Positions 37,139 through 48,771 are shown, numbered from the stretch's first letter. The stretch: DNA of 64,000 nucleotides from Pochonia chlamydosporia 170 (GCF_001653235.2 NC_035793.1:186001-250000), one strand, 5' to 3'. Numbers and translations: made by a program. Notes: generated from the letters alone by a model not told the origin.

Positions 37139-37528
37139 ATTATGATAATTGATGGATATGATTTCTTAGAGTGTTTGCATTGCGATTTGTATTGCGGCGT
37201 GTGAATTGGGGATGGCGAGGTGTCAATTACTACTCTGGAATAGCGTTTGGTATCTTCGAATCATGAGAGAGGTTGTAACAATTTCTATGTCTACCTTTTG
37301 CGAGGACTATCAAGCGTGCTAGCGTGCATATCGAAGCTTCAATCGGCAAGGAACACGTGGACAGGCCGTTTTGGCTACGCTGTCTTCTGATTCCGGTTAC
37401 CCTCTAAACAAGAACATTTTTATGTAAGCGCAGAACCAACGACGGAATGATATACTTTCAACAGCAATGCCTTCAACTCTTATTTATTGTACACGCCATG
37501 CGAAATCTATATTACACACCCACCAACC
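37139..37528. other. Convergent 3' flank
   Basis: 390 bp between the stop codons of HAUS6 and MRP21. It presumably contains both polyadenylation regions. No other signal was seen. Confidence 0.5.
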
Positions 37529-38236
37529 TCACCACCCCTGCTTCTTCAACTCCATGACCCTACTAACAGCCGCCTTGAAGCCCGCCTTGAAGCGCGATCT
37601 CCACCGCTGACTCCGCAACCTCTTCTTCTTCAGGCCCTTCCTCTCATGGAACTTTTGTGAGTGAAACTTATTCTTGACCTTTTGGTCGCGGCACATCTTC
37701 TCCAGGACCCGCAGGGCGACCATGGGCGTAGGAGCAGACGAGGGCGTCAGGCGGTCGCTGATGAAGACGGTGCGGCCGGTGACGGCCTTGGTGCGCACTT
37801 TCGGTTTGTCCATGGGGTTGGTGACGGAGTGTTGGCGAGCGTACTCGGCGGACTTTTGGGAGAGGATGTTGGCGATGTCGATGGTGATGGGTTTGGAGTC
37901 GAGGGCGTCGTAGGCGTGTTGTTTTTCTTGGGGTGCAGACGTGATAGTTTCGGGTGCTGATGCTTGTGGCGGAGGAGGAGGGGGGATGTCGATGCTGGCT
38001 TTTGATTCTTTGCTTGAGATTTGCTCGGGTTTGACGGGGGGTTGATCTTTGGAGGTTTGAGTTGGTTCGGGAGGAACGTAGTTTCCCACGAGAGGGTTTG
38101 ATCGGGCCGGTCCTTGTGGTTTGGAAGACGAGTTGTAGGTTGGTTTGGCGGACGCAATTCGTAAGGGAAGAGCTGTGGAAAAGGCTCGTGTGCTCATGAC
38201 TTGTGATGGTGAGGCCATCACCAGTCGGGTCAGCAT
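37529..38236 (-). CDS. MRP21: Mitochondrial small-subunit ribosomal protein bS21m (Mrp21)
   Basis: A single coding exon of 235 residues on the minus strand. The N-terminus is Ser/Arg/Ala-rich without acidic residues (MLTRLVMASPSQVMSTRAFS), a mitochondrial targeting sequence. A proline-rich, poorly conserved spacer (about 35-130) includes a PPPPPP run. The C-terminal S21 domain carries the family pattern: FHSQKFHERKGLKKKRLRSQ followed by RWRSRFKAGFKAAVSRVMEL, ending QGW. Bacterial S21 sits near the platform of the 30S subunit, and the fungal form is a component of the mitoribosome. The first ATG in frame is used; a 5' UTR intron is possible. It is divergent from the RBM25-like gene. Confidence 0.9.
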   Translation of the reverse strand: MLTRLVMASPSQVMSTRAFSTALPLRIASAKPTYNSSSKPQGPARSNPLVGNYVPPEPTQTSKDQPPVKPEQISSKESKASIDIPPPPPPQASAPETITSAPQEKQHAYDALDSKPITIDIANILSQKSAEYARQHSVTNPMDKPKVRTKAVTGRTVFISDRLTPSSAPTPMVALRVLEKMCRDQKVKNKFHSQKFHERKGLKKKRLRSQRWRSRFKAGFKAAVSRVMELKKQGW

Positions 38237-38779
38237 GGCGCTGGAATATCTGGATGCGGCCCTGCTGAAGTTAGTACATGATTAATATTTCTGAGAATTA
38301 GTAGCAATTTCCCTCACATTTTGAAGGTATTTGGCGCCGCACCGGCCGTATATCACGATCAATTGGATATTGCAGGGCAAGGAGCTCCGTAAATCTAAGG
38401 CCCAGCCAAAAGTTCAAGGTTGGAAGACTGTCCGGAACGGAGCAAAGTTGATGCGAACCAGCCAGCAGAGGCTCAATTGTGGTGGTCGTGCGCCGTTGGC
38501 AGGCTGCTCCACTAAAGCCATGCATTCGTGTGGGCGAACAAGGCTGGAGCTCTTTTTTGACAGACGAGGCCTTGGGTCTTTGAACGACGACAATTTCCGT
38601 TCGGCACGCGAATTATCAAGTTGCGATTGCCATCGGTACCAACGCTTCGGCATCTCAGATTGGTGCTTCCACAGCCGGCCGCTAGGGTGTGTCCAGTGTT
38701 GTTGGCATATACGATCGATTATTGACCCGGGAATCAGAGAGTTTCGGGGCTCTGCGACGGTTGTTACAAGACGAACAGC
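38237..38779. promoter_or_regulatory. Shared divergent promoter region MRP21 / RBM25-like
   Basis: 543 bp between the two start codons. Open frames in it on both strands are shadows without support. No TATA box was seen. Confidence 0.45.
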
Positions 38780-41176
38780 ATGTCCTACAACCAGTATGGG
38801 GGTATGTGGAATGAATAGTCGAGATACGGAGTTTAATGACATCGCTTGCTAACACTTTCATACAGGAAACCCTTACGGTATGCCCCCAGGCTATGGTGGT
38901 TACGGCGCACCACCACCGGGCATGAATGCGCCTCCAGGTTTAGGTATGGCTACGATACTCGACGTAGAACATGGTGCAAATACTGACTCATTTCGATTTA
39001 GGCGGCCCTCCTGGCATGGCTGCTCCTCCCGGCATGGGCGCCCCTCCAGGTATGCAGCAAGCCAACGCTCCCCAATCTGGGCGTCCTGGCGGCTTACCCG
39101 CCAGCTTTCAGGCTCCCGCCAATATGCCGAATATCAACTTCAACGCGCCCGTCATCCGACTTGGAACGAGTACGCCGACGACAGAGGGTGGAAGAGGTGA
39201 CCGATCACAAGCCTCCGGTGGTAGACCTGGCCTTGGTATGGAACGAGGGTCCGACCAAGGGCGAGGCGCTGCGAGAGAAGCTCCCCAAATATTAATTCCG
39301 CCAACTAGCGACGAGAAGCTTCGGACGATTATGCTTCATCAGGTTCCGGACGGCGTTCGCGGCGATGAGGGCGTCCAGAAGCTTCTAGGTGCTGTTGGAG
39401 TCTTGCGCAAATGGGAATCTGCTGCCAGCGTGATGGATGACCACAAAGGCACAAGGTTTGGTTTCGCCCTGTTTGATGACGCCGAGTCGCTGTCCAACGC
39501 TGTCAAGCTACTTCATGAGCAGGATGTAGAAGTCCCTGTTGAGCGACAAACTGGGTCGAGTGACGCGCCTCCCGAAGACGATACTTTCGAGGGCATTAAA
39601 AAGACGACGCTCCAGGTTGCAGTTGATCCTACCACGCTCAAGTATGCCGAGTCTTTTGAGGAGAGCAGAGCGGAGAACCCGGCTGCTCTGAGGAAACTGG
39701 AGGCTGCTCAAACAGCTCTCAAACAGGTTTTACGTGAATTATTTTATCCCCCAATCAGCAATGGCATGGATGCTGAGGGTGACACTGCCATGAAGAATGA
39801 TGCGGACGAGAATGTGGAAGTTGTCAATATCTCTATAGCACAAGAAGATGAGCTGGCTGACATCCCCGCCGAGATGCGAGAGGTCGTCGCTGGAGAAATT
39901 GCTGCGTTCCGTGAAAGGAGTAACCAGAGAGATTTGGAGCGGCTAAGAAAGGAGGAGGAGATGGAGGAGATGGAGAGGCAGAGGAACGGAGTATCACGCC
40001 CGTCGCTAGGAGCTAACACCATTCCCCTGGGGCCAAGAGGAGCGGTACCAAACGCTCCTTCCGGACCCAGGGGCCAGAACGGACACAATCGCGTGTCATT
40101 TGTTAACGGCGAATTTGGCATCAACCGCGCCGAGGAAGATTCAGACGCTAGTGATGAGGAATTGAACCAGAGACACCTGAAGGCGCAACAAACGGATGAT
40201 GAGAAGGCATACATTGATGCCGAACGGAAATGGGCGAACAGAGAAAGGTCGAGACAGTCAGCGCTGGACCGAGAACAAGACCGCGAGAAACAAGAAGCCG
40301 AATCTGAGCAGCGCAAAAAGGATGAGCATCTGGACATGGACAAATCATGGGACGATGAACGAGAGGCTAGCCGCAAGTCACATCCGTATTACCGCGACCA
40401 CGGCAACTGGGCCAGAAAACGAGGTGTAGACCGGGGAGATGAAGAGGCAAAAGACGATGCCGATCGACGAGCTGAGAATGACGAGCGCCGTAGAGAACAA
40501 GCGCAGCTTGAGAAGGCTAGGGGCATGGCCGACTCGTTCTTGGATCAGCAAGCCGAAGAGATGGACCGTCGCGAAGCGGCTGCCGCTGTTGCTCCTCAGC
40601 CTTTCAAGCTGTCTCTCGGGGCAGCTGCACAAAAGGCGCAGGCATCCAGGGTACCGCAGCGCCGCACAATTGCCGAAGTGGAGGGTCTGCTGGACGACGA
40701 GGATACAGAACAGTCTACGAAACGCCAACTCATTCCTATTCAAATGGAGCCTATATCTGGCGCTGCTGCCATGACAGAGGAAGAGATATCACAGGCTGTC
40801 AGAGCATTGGCCCAAGAGATTCCGTCGGAGAAAGAAGGTCTATGGAACTGGGACGTCAAGTGGGATTACATGGACGACGCCGTCATACGGGACAAGTTGC
40901 GGCCGTTTGTTGAGAAGAAGGTTGTGGATTATTTGGGTGTCCAGGAGGAGATGTTGGTGGAGGCAGTGGAGGAGCATCTGCGAAAGCATGGTACTGCGCC
41001 TGCGTTGGTGGAAGAGCTTGAAGGGGTAAGTCATTTCACCCATCTGGTATGTTGATTGTGCTATTTTGCTGACTACTTTACAGGCGCTGGATGAGGATGC
41101 AGAGGATCTGGTCAAAAAGTTGTGGCGGATGGTGATTTTCTTTACGGAGAGTGAGAAGCGTGGACTGCCAGCATGA
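38780..41176 (+). CDS. RBM25/Snu71-like splicing factor with RRM and PWI domains
   Basis: Exons 38780-38801 (22 nt), 38866-38943, 39002-41025 and 41084-41176 give 738 residues. The N-terminus is Gly/Pro/Met-rich (MSYNQYGGNPYGMPPGYGGY, then PPGM repeats). An RRM-like region follows (TIMLHQVPDGVRGDEGVQKL to RFGFALFDDAESLSNAVKLL). The middle is long, charged and coiled-coil-like, rich in RE/RD/ER. The C-terminal PWI domain (WNWDVKWDYMDDAVIRDKLR to LWRMVIFFTESEKRGLPA) is completed by the last exon. PWI/RRM proteins of this type bind RNA and the U1 snRNP and influence 5' splice-site choice in the nucleus. The splice junctions are supported by phase and by continuity of the Gly/Pro repeats and the PWI fold. 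Gene symbol left open because RBM25 and Snu71 cannot be separated by eye. Confidence 0.9.
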
Positions 41177-41955
41177 GCTGGTCAAAGGGACGACGTATAA
41201 AAGGGTGGGAGGGCCGTCGAGGACGAGAATTTTGTGGAATGTACGGCGCACGTGGTGGTGTATTATCAGATTTCGAACATTGCAACGGCTGGACATGGTT
41301 ATGCATATACCATTATTGTAATATACGTAGTAGACGTAGAGTAGGCAAGGAGTTTATGCTTATACTCGGCAGTAGTTTGAAGTGGGATTTGGGACGATTT
41401 GCTGAGCAGCTTCGTGAGAGCCGTGCAAATGTGCCACACGGCATAGGGCTACTATTTTGTAAGGAACGGTTATCCATAGCTTAATATGCGCCCATCCAAT
41501 CTTTGTAGTCGTGTATTGGCGTGAATGCAGTTATAACTTGACGGAGCCGGGCCGACGTTGGCAGTCTAAGTGCCGTGCCGAGGCAAGGGCCACTCAATTC
41601 TGAGCAGCCATTGGTTCCGTTCCCCTCTTCGACGACAGCAAAGTGCGTCTCCACCCCCGGATTTGACGTCCATGAAGCTGACATATAATAGCATGTTCTG
41701 TGTTTACTTGGTACCATGAACGATTTCTCGAATTGGTTTCATCGATAGTTAGAGGATCTAGCTCTAGGAGTGTCTGGCTTGGTTGAGTTGTACGCAATTG
41801 GAATCGTGCGCCGTCATCGAGACGACATCTGGAGGAGCTGTCCATCGCCACTTATTGGACTCGCACGACAACCAGCATCAACATCTCATCACATACTTAC
41901 CTACCGAATTCACAACTTCACATACACATGAGGACCTACTCATCAAACTCTCACC
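41177..41955. other. Intergenic region
   Basis: 780 bp between the RBM25-like and crotonase genes. A TATAAAA word at about 41197 sits just after the upstream gene and is not linked to a credible frame. Nothing else was recognised. Confidence 0.5.
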
Positions 41956-42807
41956 ATGACTCTTAACAACTTCACCAACCCACCCCCCTCTATCCCCAAT
42001 GTCATCCTCTCCTTTCCCCGCTTCCACGTCCTCCTCGTGACGCTCAACCGGCCCAAACAACTCAACGCCATCCCGCGAGACATGCACGGCCAACTCGACG
42101 CCCTCTGGAACTGGTACGACGCCGAGCCAACCCTCCGCTGCGCCGTAATCACCGGCCGCGGACGAGCATTCTCCGCAGGCGCCGACCTCAAAGAATGGAA
42201 CGAGAAGAACGAGCAAAACATTGCCAGCGGCAACGACCGCAACGCAAGCTGGGCGGACAGCGGCTTCGGCGGCCTGAGCAACCGTCACGGGAAGAAGCCC
42301 ATCATCGCTGCCATCAACGGCCTCTGTCTCGGCGGCGCAATGGAGATGATTCTCAACGTGGACATGGTCATCTCTGCCCCGGACGCCAAGTACGGTCTTC
42401 CCGAGGTGACGAGGGGGGTTATCGCGGTCGCGGGTGCACTACCGAGGCTGATGAGGATTGTTGGGAGGCAGAGGGCGTCGGAGATGGCGCTGCTGGGGAG
42501 GATGCATTCTGCGCAGCAGCTGCTGGAGTGGGGGATCGTGAATAAGATTGTGAGGGCGAAGGGGGAGCATGCGGTTGTGGAGGAGGCGCTGCGGTGGGCT
42601 ACGGACGTGGCGTGCAATTCTCCGGATTCTGTGATTGTGAGTAGGGAGGGTTTGTTGGGCGGGTGGGAGGCGGAGGATCCGAGGGCGAGTACGAAGAGGA
42701 TTGATGGGGGGATTTATAAAAGGATGGATGGGGGGGAGAATATGAAGGAGGGGGTGTTGAGCTTTGTGGAGAGGAGGAAGGCGGAGTGGAAGGATAGTAA
42801 GCTGTGA
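41956..42807 (+). CDS. Enoyl-CoA hydratase/isomerase family protein
   Basis: A single exon of 283 residues. It has the crotonase fold with clear landmarks: VLLVTLNRPKQLNAI, the oxyanion-hole motif GRGRAFSAGADLKEW, CLGGAMEMILNVDMVISAPD with a glutamate in the active-site helix, and YGLPEVTRGVIAVAGALPRL with the second glutamate. Members hydrate or isomerise enoyl-CoAs in fatty-acid or branched-chain amino-acid breakdown. No obvious presequence or SKL-type end (it ends WKDSKL, which resembles but is not a canonical PTS1; SKL-like KL ends can work). WKDSKL does end in S-K-L, so peroxisomal import is plausible. Base composition flips from C-rich to G-rich on the coding strand at about 42400. Confidence 0.92.
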   Translation: MTLNNFTNPPPSIPNVILSFPRFHVLLVTLNRPKQLNAIPRDMHGQLDALWNWYDAEPTLRCAVITGRGRAFSAGADLKEWNEKNEQNIASGNDRNASWADSGFGGLSNRHGKKPIIAAINGLCLGGAMEMILNVDMVISAPDAKYGLPEVTRGVIAVAGALPRLMRIVGRQRASEMALLGRMHSAQQLLEWGIVNKIVRAKGEHAVVEEALRWATDVACNSPDSVIVSREGLLGGWEAEDPRASTKRIDGGIYKRMDGGENMKEGVLSFVERRKAEWKDSKL

Positions 42808-44944
42808 GGGAGTGGTATGTCGATGGTTGCGTTGATGCTATGGCTTGCGATGCTTGGTAGTCGGGCAGAATAAGATGTTATTACGATATTGGTTCGAGAT
42901 TGTGGTTGACGTGACGGCAAACGTGGTGTTGAGCGAGTGAACGTGAACTGCATGAAACTCAAGGGAAAGGGAGCTGTTAGCACATTTTGGAAAATAGGTA
43001 GCTGGTGTACCATGTCAATCGCTTTGTGTGGACTCTGCAGAGTGAGAAGGTGGTGATAACTGATGATGGTGTTGGTGAGTCTCGCTTCCTGAAATGTCGG
43101 TTTGCTTAGGGTAAAGGATTTTTCCGATGGTGTTCACTCGTCAAAACGTCCAACACGAGGAATTCAGGTGGCCTGCAGTCAGAGACAGATGAACTGAACA
43201 GATTGCTGGGCTTACTCTCAAGCTCCCCGTTATCTCTAGGTGAAGACATGGCTCAAGACCTGTTTCGAGGTTACGACGCCGCTCATTTGTCGGAGGGTTC
43301 ATACTGGTGACAGTGTGCTGTTTCAATGGAACCCTACGTACCACTCAGTCGAGTCAATTGCCACCGTTTCATTATGCGCGTGATTACTCCATAATGACTC
43401 TGCAGTCCCAAACTCAGACAACCCAGCGCTGGTTGCGACTTGGCAAGTGACTTGACCAGACTAATTATGACGGCGTTGGTGGCGGTTTGGGCGGGACGGG
43501 CCGAAATCTGACCAGACAATATTTCAACTTCACACCCTTCACCTCTTCACCAATATCAGCAAGTCAGAATACATCTTCACATGCCTAGACAGGTAGGCCA
43601 TTCCTCTCAACCGGCCAGTTTTAACCCACTGCATGCTTGCGTCAACGACTCCTATACTCGTCCAAAAATGAAGCACACCCACTGATCATCTGAGACCAAT
43701 GGTGATCATGCAATGAGGACATCCAGATTAGCAAGCCACATGCAATACTCGCCAGAAAAATACGAAGGAAAAAAAGTAAAAAACATGTAGCCAATCTTAT
43801 GTCTGTGTCGCCACCATCGCTGAGAAAACTATCGAGTTGGGGGCTCTGGCTCAGCGGCAGACGAGAGAAGTGGCGTTGCTGGAAATGGAAGTGGATGCAT
43901 GGGTGGGAGATGTGATGGCGGGGATTATTATGCCGTCCGTCTCCACATTCATCTGGTTTCTGGATCCAAAAGAGATCATGGTTCTCTGTCGTTATTTTGT
44001 TCGTTGTGGAGGCGCTGTTGTTGGAGAGTTGGCCTGCTTGCTGGTGATGGGTTATGAAATACAACACTAGTTGGCGTTTCCAACATCGGTTTTGTAATGG
44101 TAAGTGTAGTAACAGTACGAGTAGATAGTAGACTATTAGTGTGAGGAAGTCAAAAAGCAATACAGTACATCATCTTCTTGATACACCCAAAACGAAATCG
44201 TCTGAACCAGGATCCCCAATCCAGCTCTCCGGTCCACGACATCACGTTACAACCACCTCGTCCATCACTTGCCCTTTTTACTAATACATACTCCGTAACT
44301 GCCCTCTCACTGCGGAGTATTCCCAGCCTTTCCCCCTCCCTTCCTGAGACATGCATCACACATCCTAATCTGGACGAATGGCAGCACCTCACCGCACTTG
44401 GAGCTCAAGCTGTGAAAAAAAAAGGACAAACCCTGGACAACCCACGCCTGCGGGCCGCTCCCCATTTCGATAGTATTTGCAGGTCCCGGTACCGTGTCTA
44501 GCTTTGCTGTAATTGGGAGCACCACCCCGGCAAGGTGTCTGGTTCAAAACAACAAGGCGGCAATGATCTTCGAGGGTCAGCCCGAGACATGCAAGCCTCT
44601 TTCACCATCGATGATACTCTACTGGCAGCAAGACGCCATGTAAAAATTATACTCCCGGCGCTGTGATGAGACCGCGCAAAGTACTCCGAGACCAGCTTGA
44701 CGCCACGGGTTTGTTTAAAATGCTGATGGCTTGCATACCCCGTTGCTGTTGCGGCTGAGGGTGATGGAAGTTTGGTTACCTTGGAACCTTGGCAATTCAA
44801 AAGCCCCTTCTCCGAGACACCGAAGAGCTGGTTACATCTGGGGCTACGTCAATTTTCACAATTGATCAATCAGAATTTATCTTCATCGTATGGAGCATTC
44901 CTCGCTTATGAGTTGACGAGAAGACGTTGTGTTACCATCTGCCT
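42808..44944. other. Intergenic region, no supported gene
   Basis: 2.1 kb. An open frame at 43642-44160 on the minus strand starts at TTG, is low-complexity in parts and has no domain. GACCAGAC words occur at about 43453 and 43511. No RNA gene or repeat was recognised. Confidence 0.5.
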
Positions 44945-44950
44945 TATAAA
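44945..44950 (+). promoter_or_regulatory. TATA box of the DUF2235 gene
   Basis: TATAAA lies 49 bp upstream of the ATG at 44999, a close but usable distance. Confidence 0.45.
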
Positions 44951-44998
44951 GCAAGACGCAGACGGCTTACATCGGGAATCGAGGCCACGCAGACAACC

Positions 44999-47182
44999 AT
45001 GGCGGAAAGGCTGCTTGATCCGCACCCTGCAAATGGAGGTGCCAAGCACAAGCAGCGCGAGGACTTGTCCGGAGACTATTCACCTAGGGCCATGAGCCCA
45101 AGCGGGAGAAGCCCCAGAGGCACCAGCCCGAGGGGCAGAAGTCCCAGCGCGAGAAGTCCAAGAGCAACGAGCCCAGTCTCATACGCAATGGGTGTGCCGA
45201 AGGATACGGGGAGACCCCCCAAGAAGCTGATCTTGTGCTTTGATGGAACGGGGAACAAGTTTCATGGCGATGAGAGTGATAGCAATATTCTCAAAATCTT
45301 TCGCATGCTGGATCGGTCTGCCGGAGACCAGTATCACTACTATCAACGTGAGTTTCCTTGCATTCAGAGCGGTATCTGGCGATGGAATTGCTTCTAACGG
45401 ATGATTGGTTCCCTAGCCGGTATTGGTACCTATGTTATTTCAGACTCCCTTTCTCATAGCGGTCTCCGAGCTCGACTTAAATCATGGTATCAAAAGGCAA
45501 AGGACTCGGCCATCGGCTCCTCGTTCGATCAGCATGTGGTCGGTGGCTACCGTTTCCTCATGCGGTTCTACCAGACGGGCGATGAGATCTACATGTTTGG
45601 CTTCAGTCGCGGTGCATATATTGCGCGATTCTTGGCAGAAATGCTCGACTACATAGGTCTCTTGTGTCACGGAAACGAAGAAATGGTCAAGTTTGCTTGG
45701 AAAGCTTTTGCACAATGGCAGGCCAGGAAGCCCCCTTCGAAGGATGACGATGACGACGAGTCCGAGTCTGAAGAGGACAAGGAAACACGCAGAATGTACA
45801 ACTATATGAAAGGCTTTCGTGAGACATTCTCCAGGCCTGTGGGCAGAATTCGATTTCTGGGTTTATTCGATACTGTCAACTCGGTGCCGCGATTCGAGGC
45901 CGCTTGGATGCAACGCAGCAAGTTTCCTTACACGGCACGTACTAGTGCCAAGGTTATTCGGCATGCTGTTAGTATTGATGAGCGGCGCGCCAAGTTTCGC
46001 CAGGATCTTATATACCAAAAGCCGCCGAAACATGAGCACCGCGTTCATGTCCATCACCATCATGTGGGTGACGTGATTGACCGACTGCGGCACAGTATGG
46101 ACGTGCCACGCCCACACTCTGGTGACAAGCCTGAGCTTCCCGCTGTTCCCATGGAGAAGGAAAGGCATCCTAGCCAGTTCCTCGCCCCGGGTGATACGGC
46201 AAGAGGACGCCGTGGTGCGGTTTCTCACAAGCATGATTATGCTCCGTACCGGGCTCGGTCCAGATCAAGACAGAAAATGGCACAACGTGCTATCCAGGAC
46301 GATCAAGACAACATATCGTGTTCTGATGCCTCGCAATGGGAGACGGAAATGGACGACTGGAAGAACGAGGATCAGGACATTGACGAGATTTGGTTCGCAG
46401 GTGGCCACGGAGACATTGGCGGAGGTTGGGAAGCACTCGATGATCGTAAGAGCGCCAGTCATGTACCCCTAGCATGGATGATTCGGGAAGCCATGAGGGC
46501 AGGTCTACAATTCGACATGGATAATGTGACCGATATGGGCTGCCACGATGTATTCAACAGCGTTCGCCCCTCAACTCGAGAAAATCGGCCAAGTCGAGCA
46601 TCCAAGCCAGCTATCCAAGTGCAGGACGAAGCAGGCCATGTACAGGAAGGCCAACAGAATGGCAACTCGAGCCCCGAAATCGAAGGAAAGGAGTTTGCCA
46701 CAGGATTCGCTGCTGATTCGAACCACATCTCGCCATTCCATGAACTCATGCACAAGGCGCACACATCCCGTATTCACGACTCGCTCGAGTATGGCGGTGG
46801 ACTTGGTATGATGGCCGTCTCAGCGTGGAAGTTTATGGAATACTTGCCGTTCCGTCGCATGGACTTGCAGCCCAACGGATCTTGGAAACCTATTCGTTGG
46901 CCCTTACCATGTGGTGAGGTGCGAGATGTGCCGACTAATGTGAGGGTTCACGGTAGTGTTATCCGCAGATTGAAGGAGGATGAGACGTACAGGCCGGGCA
47001 ACTTGATTATTGGAGGCGGCGGAAGGGGTGTGAGACAGGCACCAGCGGAATACGGCATTGGAGACTGGGTTTGCGTTGCTGAGCATGGTGATCCAATTGG
47101 TGAGATTTGGGAGAAGAAGCCAAAGGAGGAGAATGAGAATGGAATGACTGGAGCAAATGGAACGAACGGAGTAGGGCAGTAA
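44999..47182 (+). CDS. DUF2235 / Tle1-like alpha/beta-hydrolase
   Basis: Exons 44999-45347 and 45417-47182 encode 704 residues. After a disordered N-terminus with seven SP dipeptides, the DUF2235 domain starts [20 protein letters not shown]. It contains the nucleophile elbow [16 protein letters not shown] (G-x-S-x-G) and the late [14 protein letters not shown] block, where the catalytic Asp/His are expected. The insertion between them (about 320-440) is charged and His-rich. The C-terminal part includes [16 protein letters not shown] and an [12 protein letters not shown] motif. The domain is shared with bacterial type VI phospholipase effectors. In fungi, copies are common and uncharacterised, so lipase or esterase activity is inferred only. 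The intron joins YYQ to PGIGTYV in phase. The ATG at 44999 is preferred because the upstream frame has no ATG in good context. Confidence 0.88.
45080..45175 (+). repeat. 15-bp minisatellite coding seven SP-x-x-x units
   Basis: Inside the DUF2235 gene, serine-proline pairs fall at residues 28, 33, 38, 43, 48, 53 and 58, exactly five residues apart ([33 protein letters not shown]). The DNA repeats with a 15-bp period and moderate divergence. Each SP is a minimal site for proline-directed kinases. Confidence 0.85.
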
Positions 47183-47514
47183 GTGTGTAAGATGCTGAAA
47201 ATAGGGATATCAGACATCAAGTCTGATGTAGAATGTGTATGCAACTAATATTCATTACATTTTCTCACGACTCTGTAATTTTTGTCGAGGTTGGAGATCT
47301 GTCAAGTCGTTGATGGAAGACATTAGATGTGCTGTCACGTGGTGGAGCTTGAAGAACAGAGCTGCACTCCAAGCTCCAACTTTGGTTTTTCCAACTGCCA
47401 CCTTTGCCTGCTCCCTTGCCACGTTACACATTCTCAACTTGATCAATGGAATCGCAATTCTTATAGACTGTTATAATATTTTTCGACTCGCCGGCTCGAG
47501 TCTCCTCCGCTACA
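47183..47514. other. Short intergenic region
   Basis: 332 bp between the DUF2235 and SDR genes, same strand. It contains the promoter of the latter. No motif was recognised. Confidence 0.5.
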
Positions 47515-48771
47515 ATGCCTATCCCTTTCCTCATGTACGTCATCGGCCATGGCCCTCCCGACTGGCTTCGCGATAATGCGTACACGATTTTAACAGTCAC
47601 GACAACGGTCACACTACTTTACTTTCTGAAGAGATGGACATCGGGGCAATTAAATCCAGCGGAGAAGAACCTCCATGGCAGAGTGGTAATGTTCACAGGC
47701 GGAACATCCGGAATAGGTGCTTTAGCAGCACAAGAGATGGCAAGCCGTGGCGCTCAAATAATTCTCCTCACGCATACGCCGCCTTCGGACCCCTTTCTCG
47801 TGGAATATATCCAAGATATGCGCGATCGAACGAACAACCAACTCATTTACGCCGAACAGGTCGATCTTTCCAGCCTCCACAGCATCCGAAAGTTTGCTAC
47901 AAAATGGATTGATAATGCGCCTCCTCGAAGATTGGACATGATTGTGCTCTGTGCTGCGACAATGACACCACCTGGCGGAAAGAGGCGGGAAACGAAAGAG
48001 GGTATAGAGGAGACGTGGATGGTTAATTATTTGGCCAATTTCCACCTGCTGGGAATACTGAGTCCTGCAATCAAGGCACAGCCGTTTGACCGAGACGTGA
48101 GAATCATTGTCGCAACATGCTCCTCCTACATTGGGTCGCCTTCTTTGAAGGAGGTCATTGTCGATAAGAGCTGGTCCCCATCGATTGCATACGCTCGGAG
48201 TAAGCTTGCCCTGACAGTGTTTGGGCAAGCATTGCAGAAACATCTCGACACCTACAAGCGCCCTGACCAACTTCCGATGAACGCCAAAGTCATTTTTGTC
48301 GACCCAGGACTAAGCCGCACTCCTGGAACACGACGCTGGCTAACACGAGGATCTCTCCTTGGTCTCGCCATCTACGTTTTGGGATATTTCTTCCCATGGC
48401 TTTTGCTTAAATCGCCATTTAGAGGCGCGCAATCTATTCTTTACGCTGCAATGGAGTCCGGTCTGGCTGTGGGCCATGGAGGGAGGTTGATCAAGGAGTG
48501 TATGGAAGTGGACTTTGCTCGAATCGACGTAAAAGACGACGACGTGGCTAAGAAACTATGGGAGGAGAGCGATGCATTGATCGAGCGAACGGAAAAGGAA
48601 GCTGCAAAAAGGAGGGCTGCGGAAAAGGCAACCAAGGACAAGGAAGATGAGAAGAAGAAAGAGCAGGAAAGGGTGGAAGAAATCGAAGGACTAGTGGATA
48701 CAATTCGGAGGGGCAAGCAAAAGCAACAGCAGCAAGAGAAGAAACCGAAGAGTGGTAAAAGCAAAAAGTAG
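47515..48771 (+). CDS. Membrane-anchored short-chain dehydrogenase/reductase
   Basis: A single exon of 418 residues. A hydrophobic segment near residues 22-40 (NAYTILTVTTTVTLLYFL) should anchor the protein in a membrane. The Rossmann domain follows with the SDR cofactor motif TGGTSGIGALAA (TGxxxGIG), VDLSSLHSIRKFA, and the active-site pair SIAYARSKLAL (YxxxK). A second hydrophobic stretch occurs at GSLLGLAIYVLGYFFPWLLL. The C-terminus is a long Lys/Glu/Gln-rich coiled coil ending KSGKSKK. It resembles retinol-dehydrogenase/DHRS-type enzymes of the ER or lipid droplets. The usual Asn of the NAG motif appears replaced (VLCAATM), so activity and substrate are uncertain. Confidence 0.88.
   Translation: MPIPFLMYVIGHGPPDWLRDNAYTILTVTTTVTLLYFLKRWTSGQLNPAEKNLHGRVVMFTGGTSGIGALAAQEMASRGAQIILLTHTPPSDPFLVEYIQDMRDRTNNQLIYAEQVDLSSLHSIRKFATKWIDNAPPRRLDMIVLCAATMTPPGGKRRETKEGIEETWMVNYLANFHLLGILSPAIKAQPFDRDVRIIVATCSSYIGSPSLKEVIVDKSWSPSIAYARSKLALTVFGQALQKHLDTYKRPDQLPMNAKVIFVDPGLSRTPGTRRWLTRGSLLGLAIYVLGYFFPWLLLKSPFRGAQSILYAAMESGLAVGHGGRLIKECMEVDFARIDVKDDDVAKKLWEESDALIERTEKEAAKRRAAEKATKDKEDEKKKEQERVEEIEGLVDTIRRGKQKQQQQEKKPKSGKSKK

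Noticed and set aside
43642..44160. 172-codon open frame on the minus strand
   Set aside because: It begins at TTG, is low-complexity and His-rich by composition, and has no domain or splice support.
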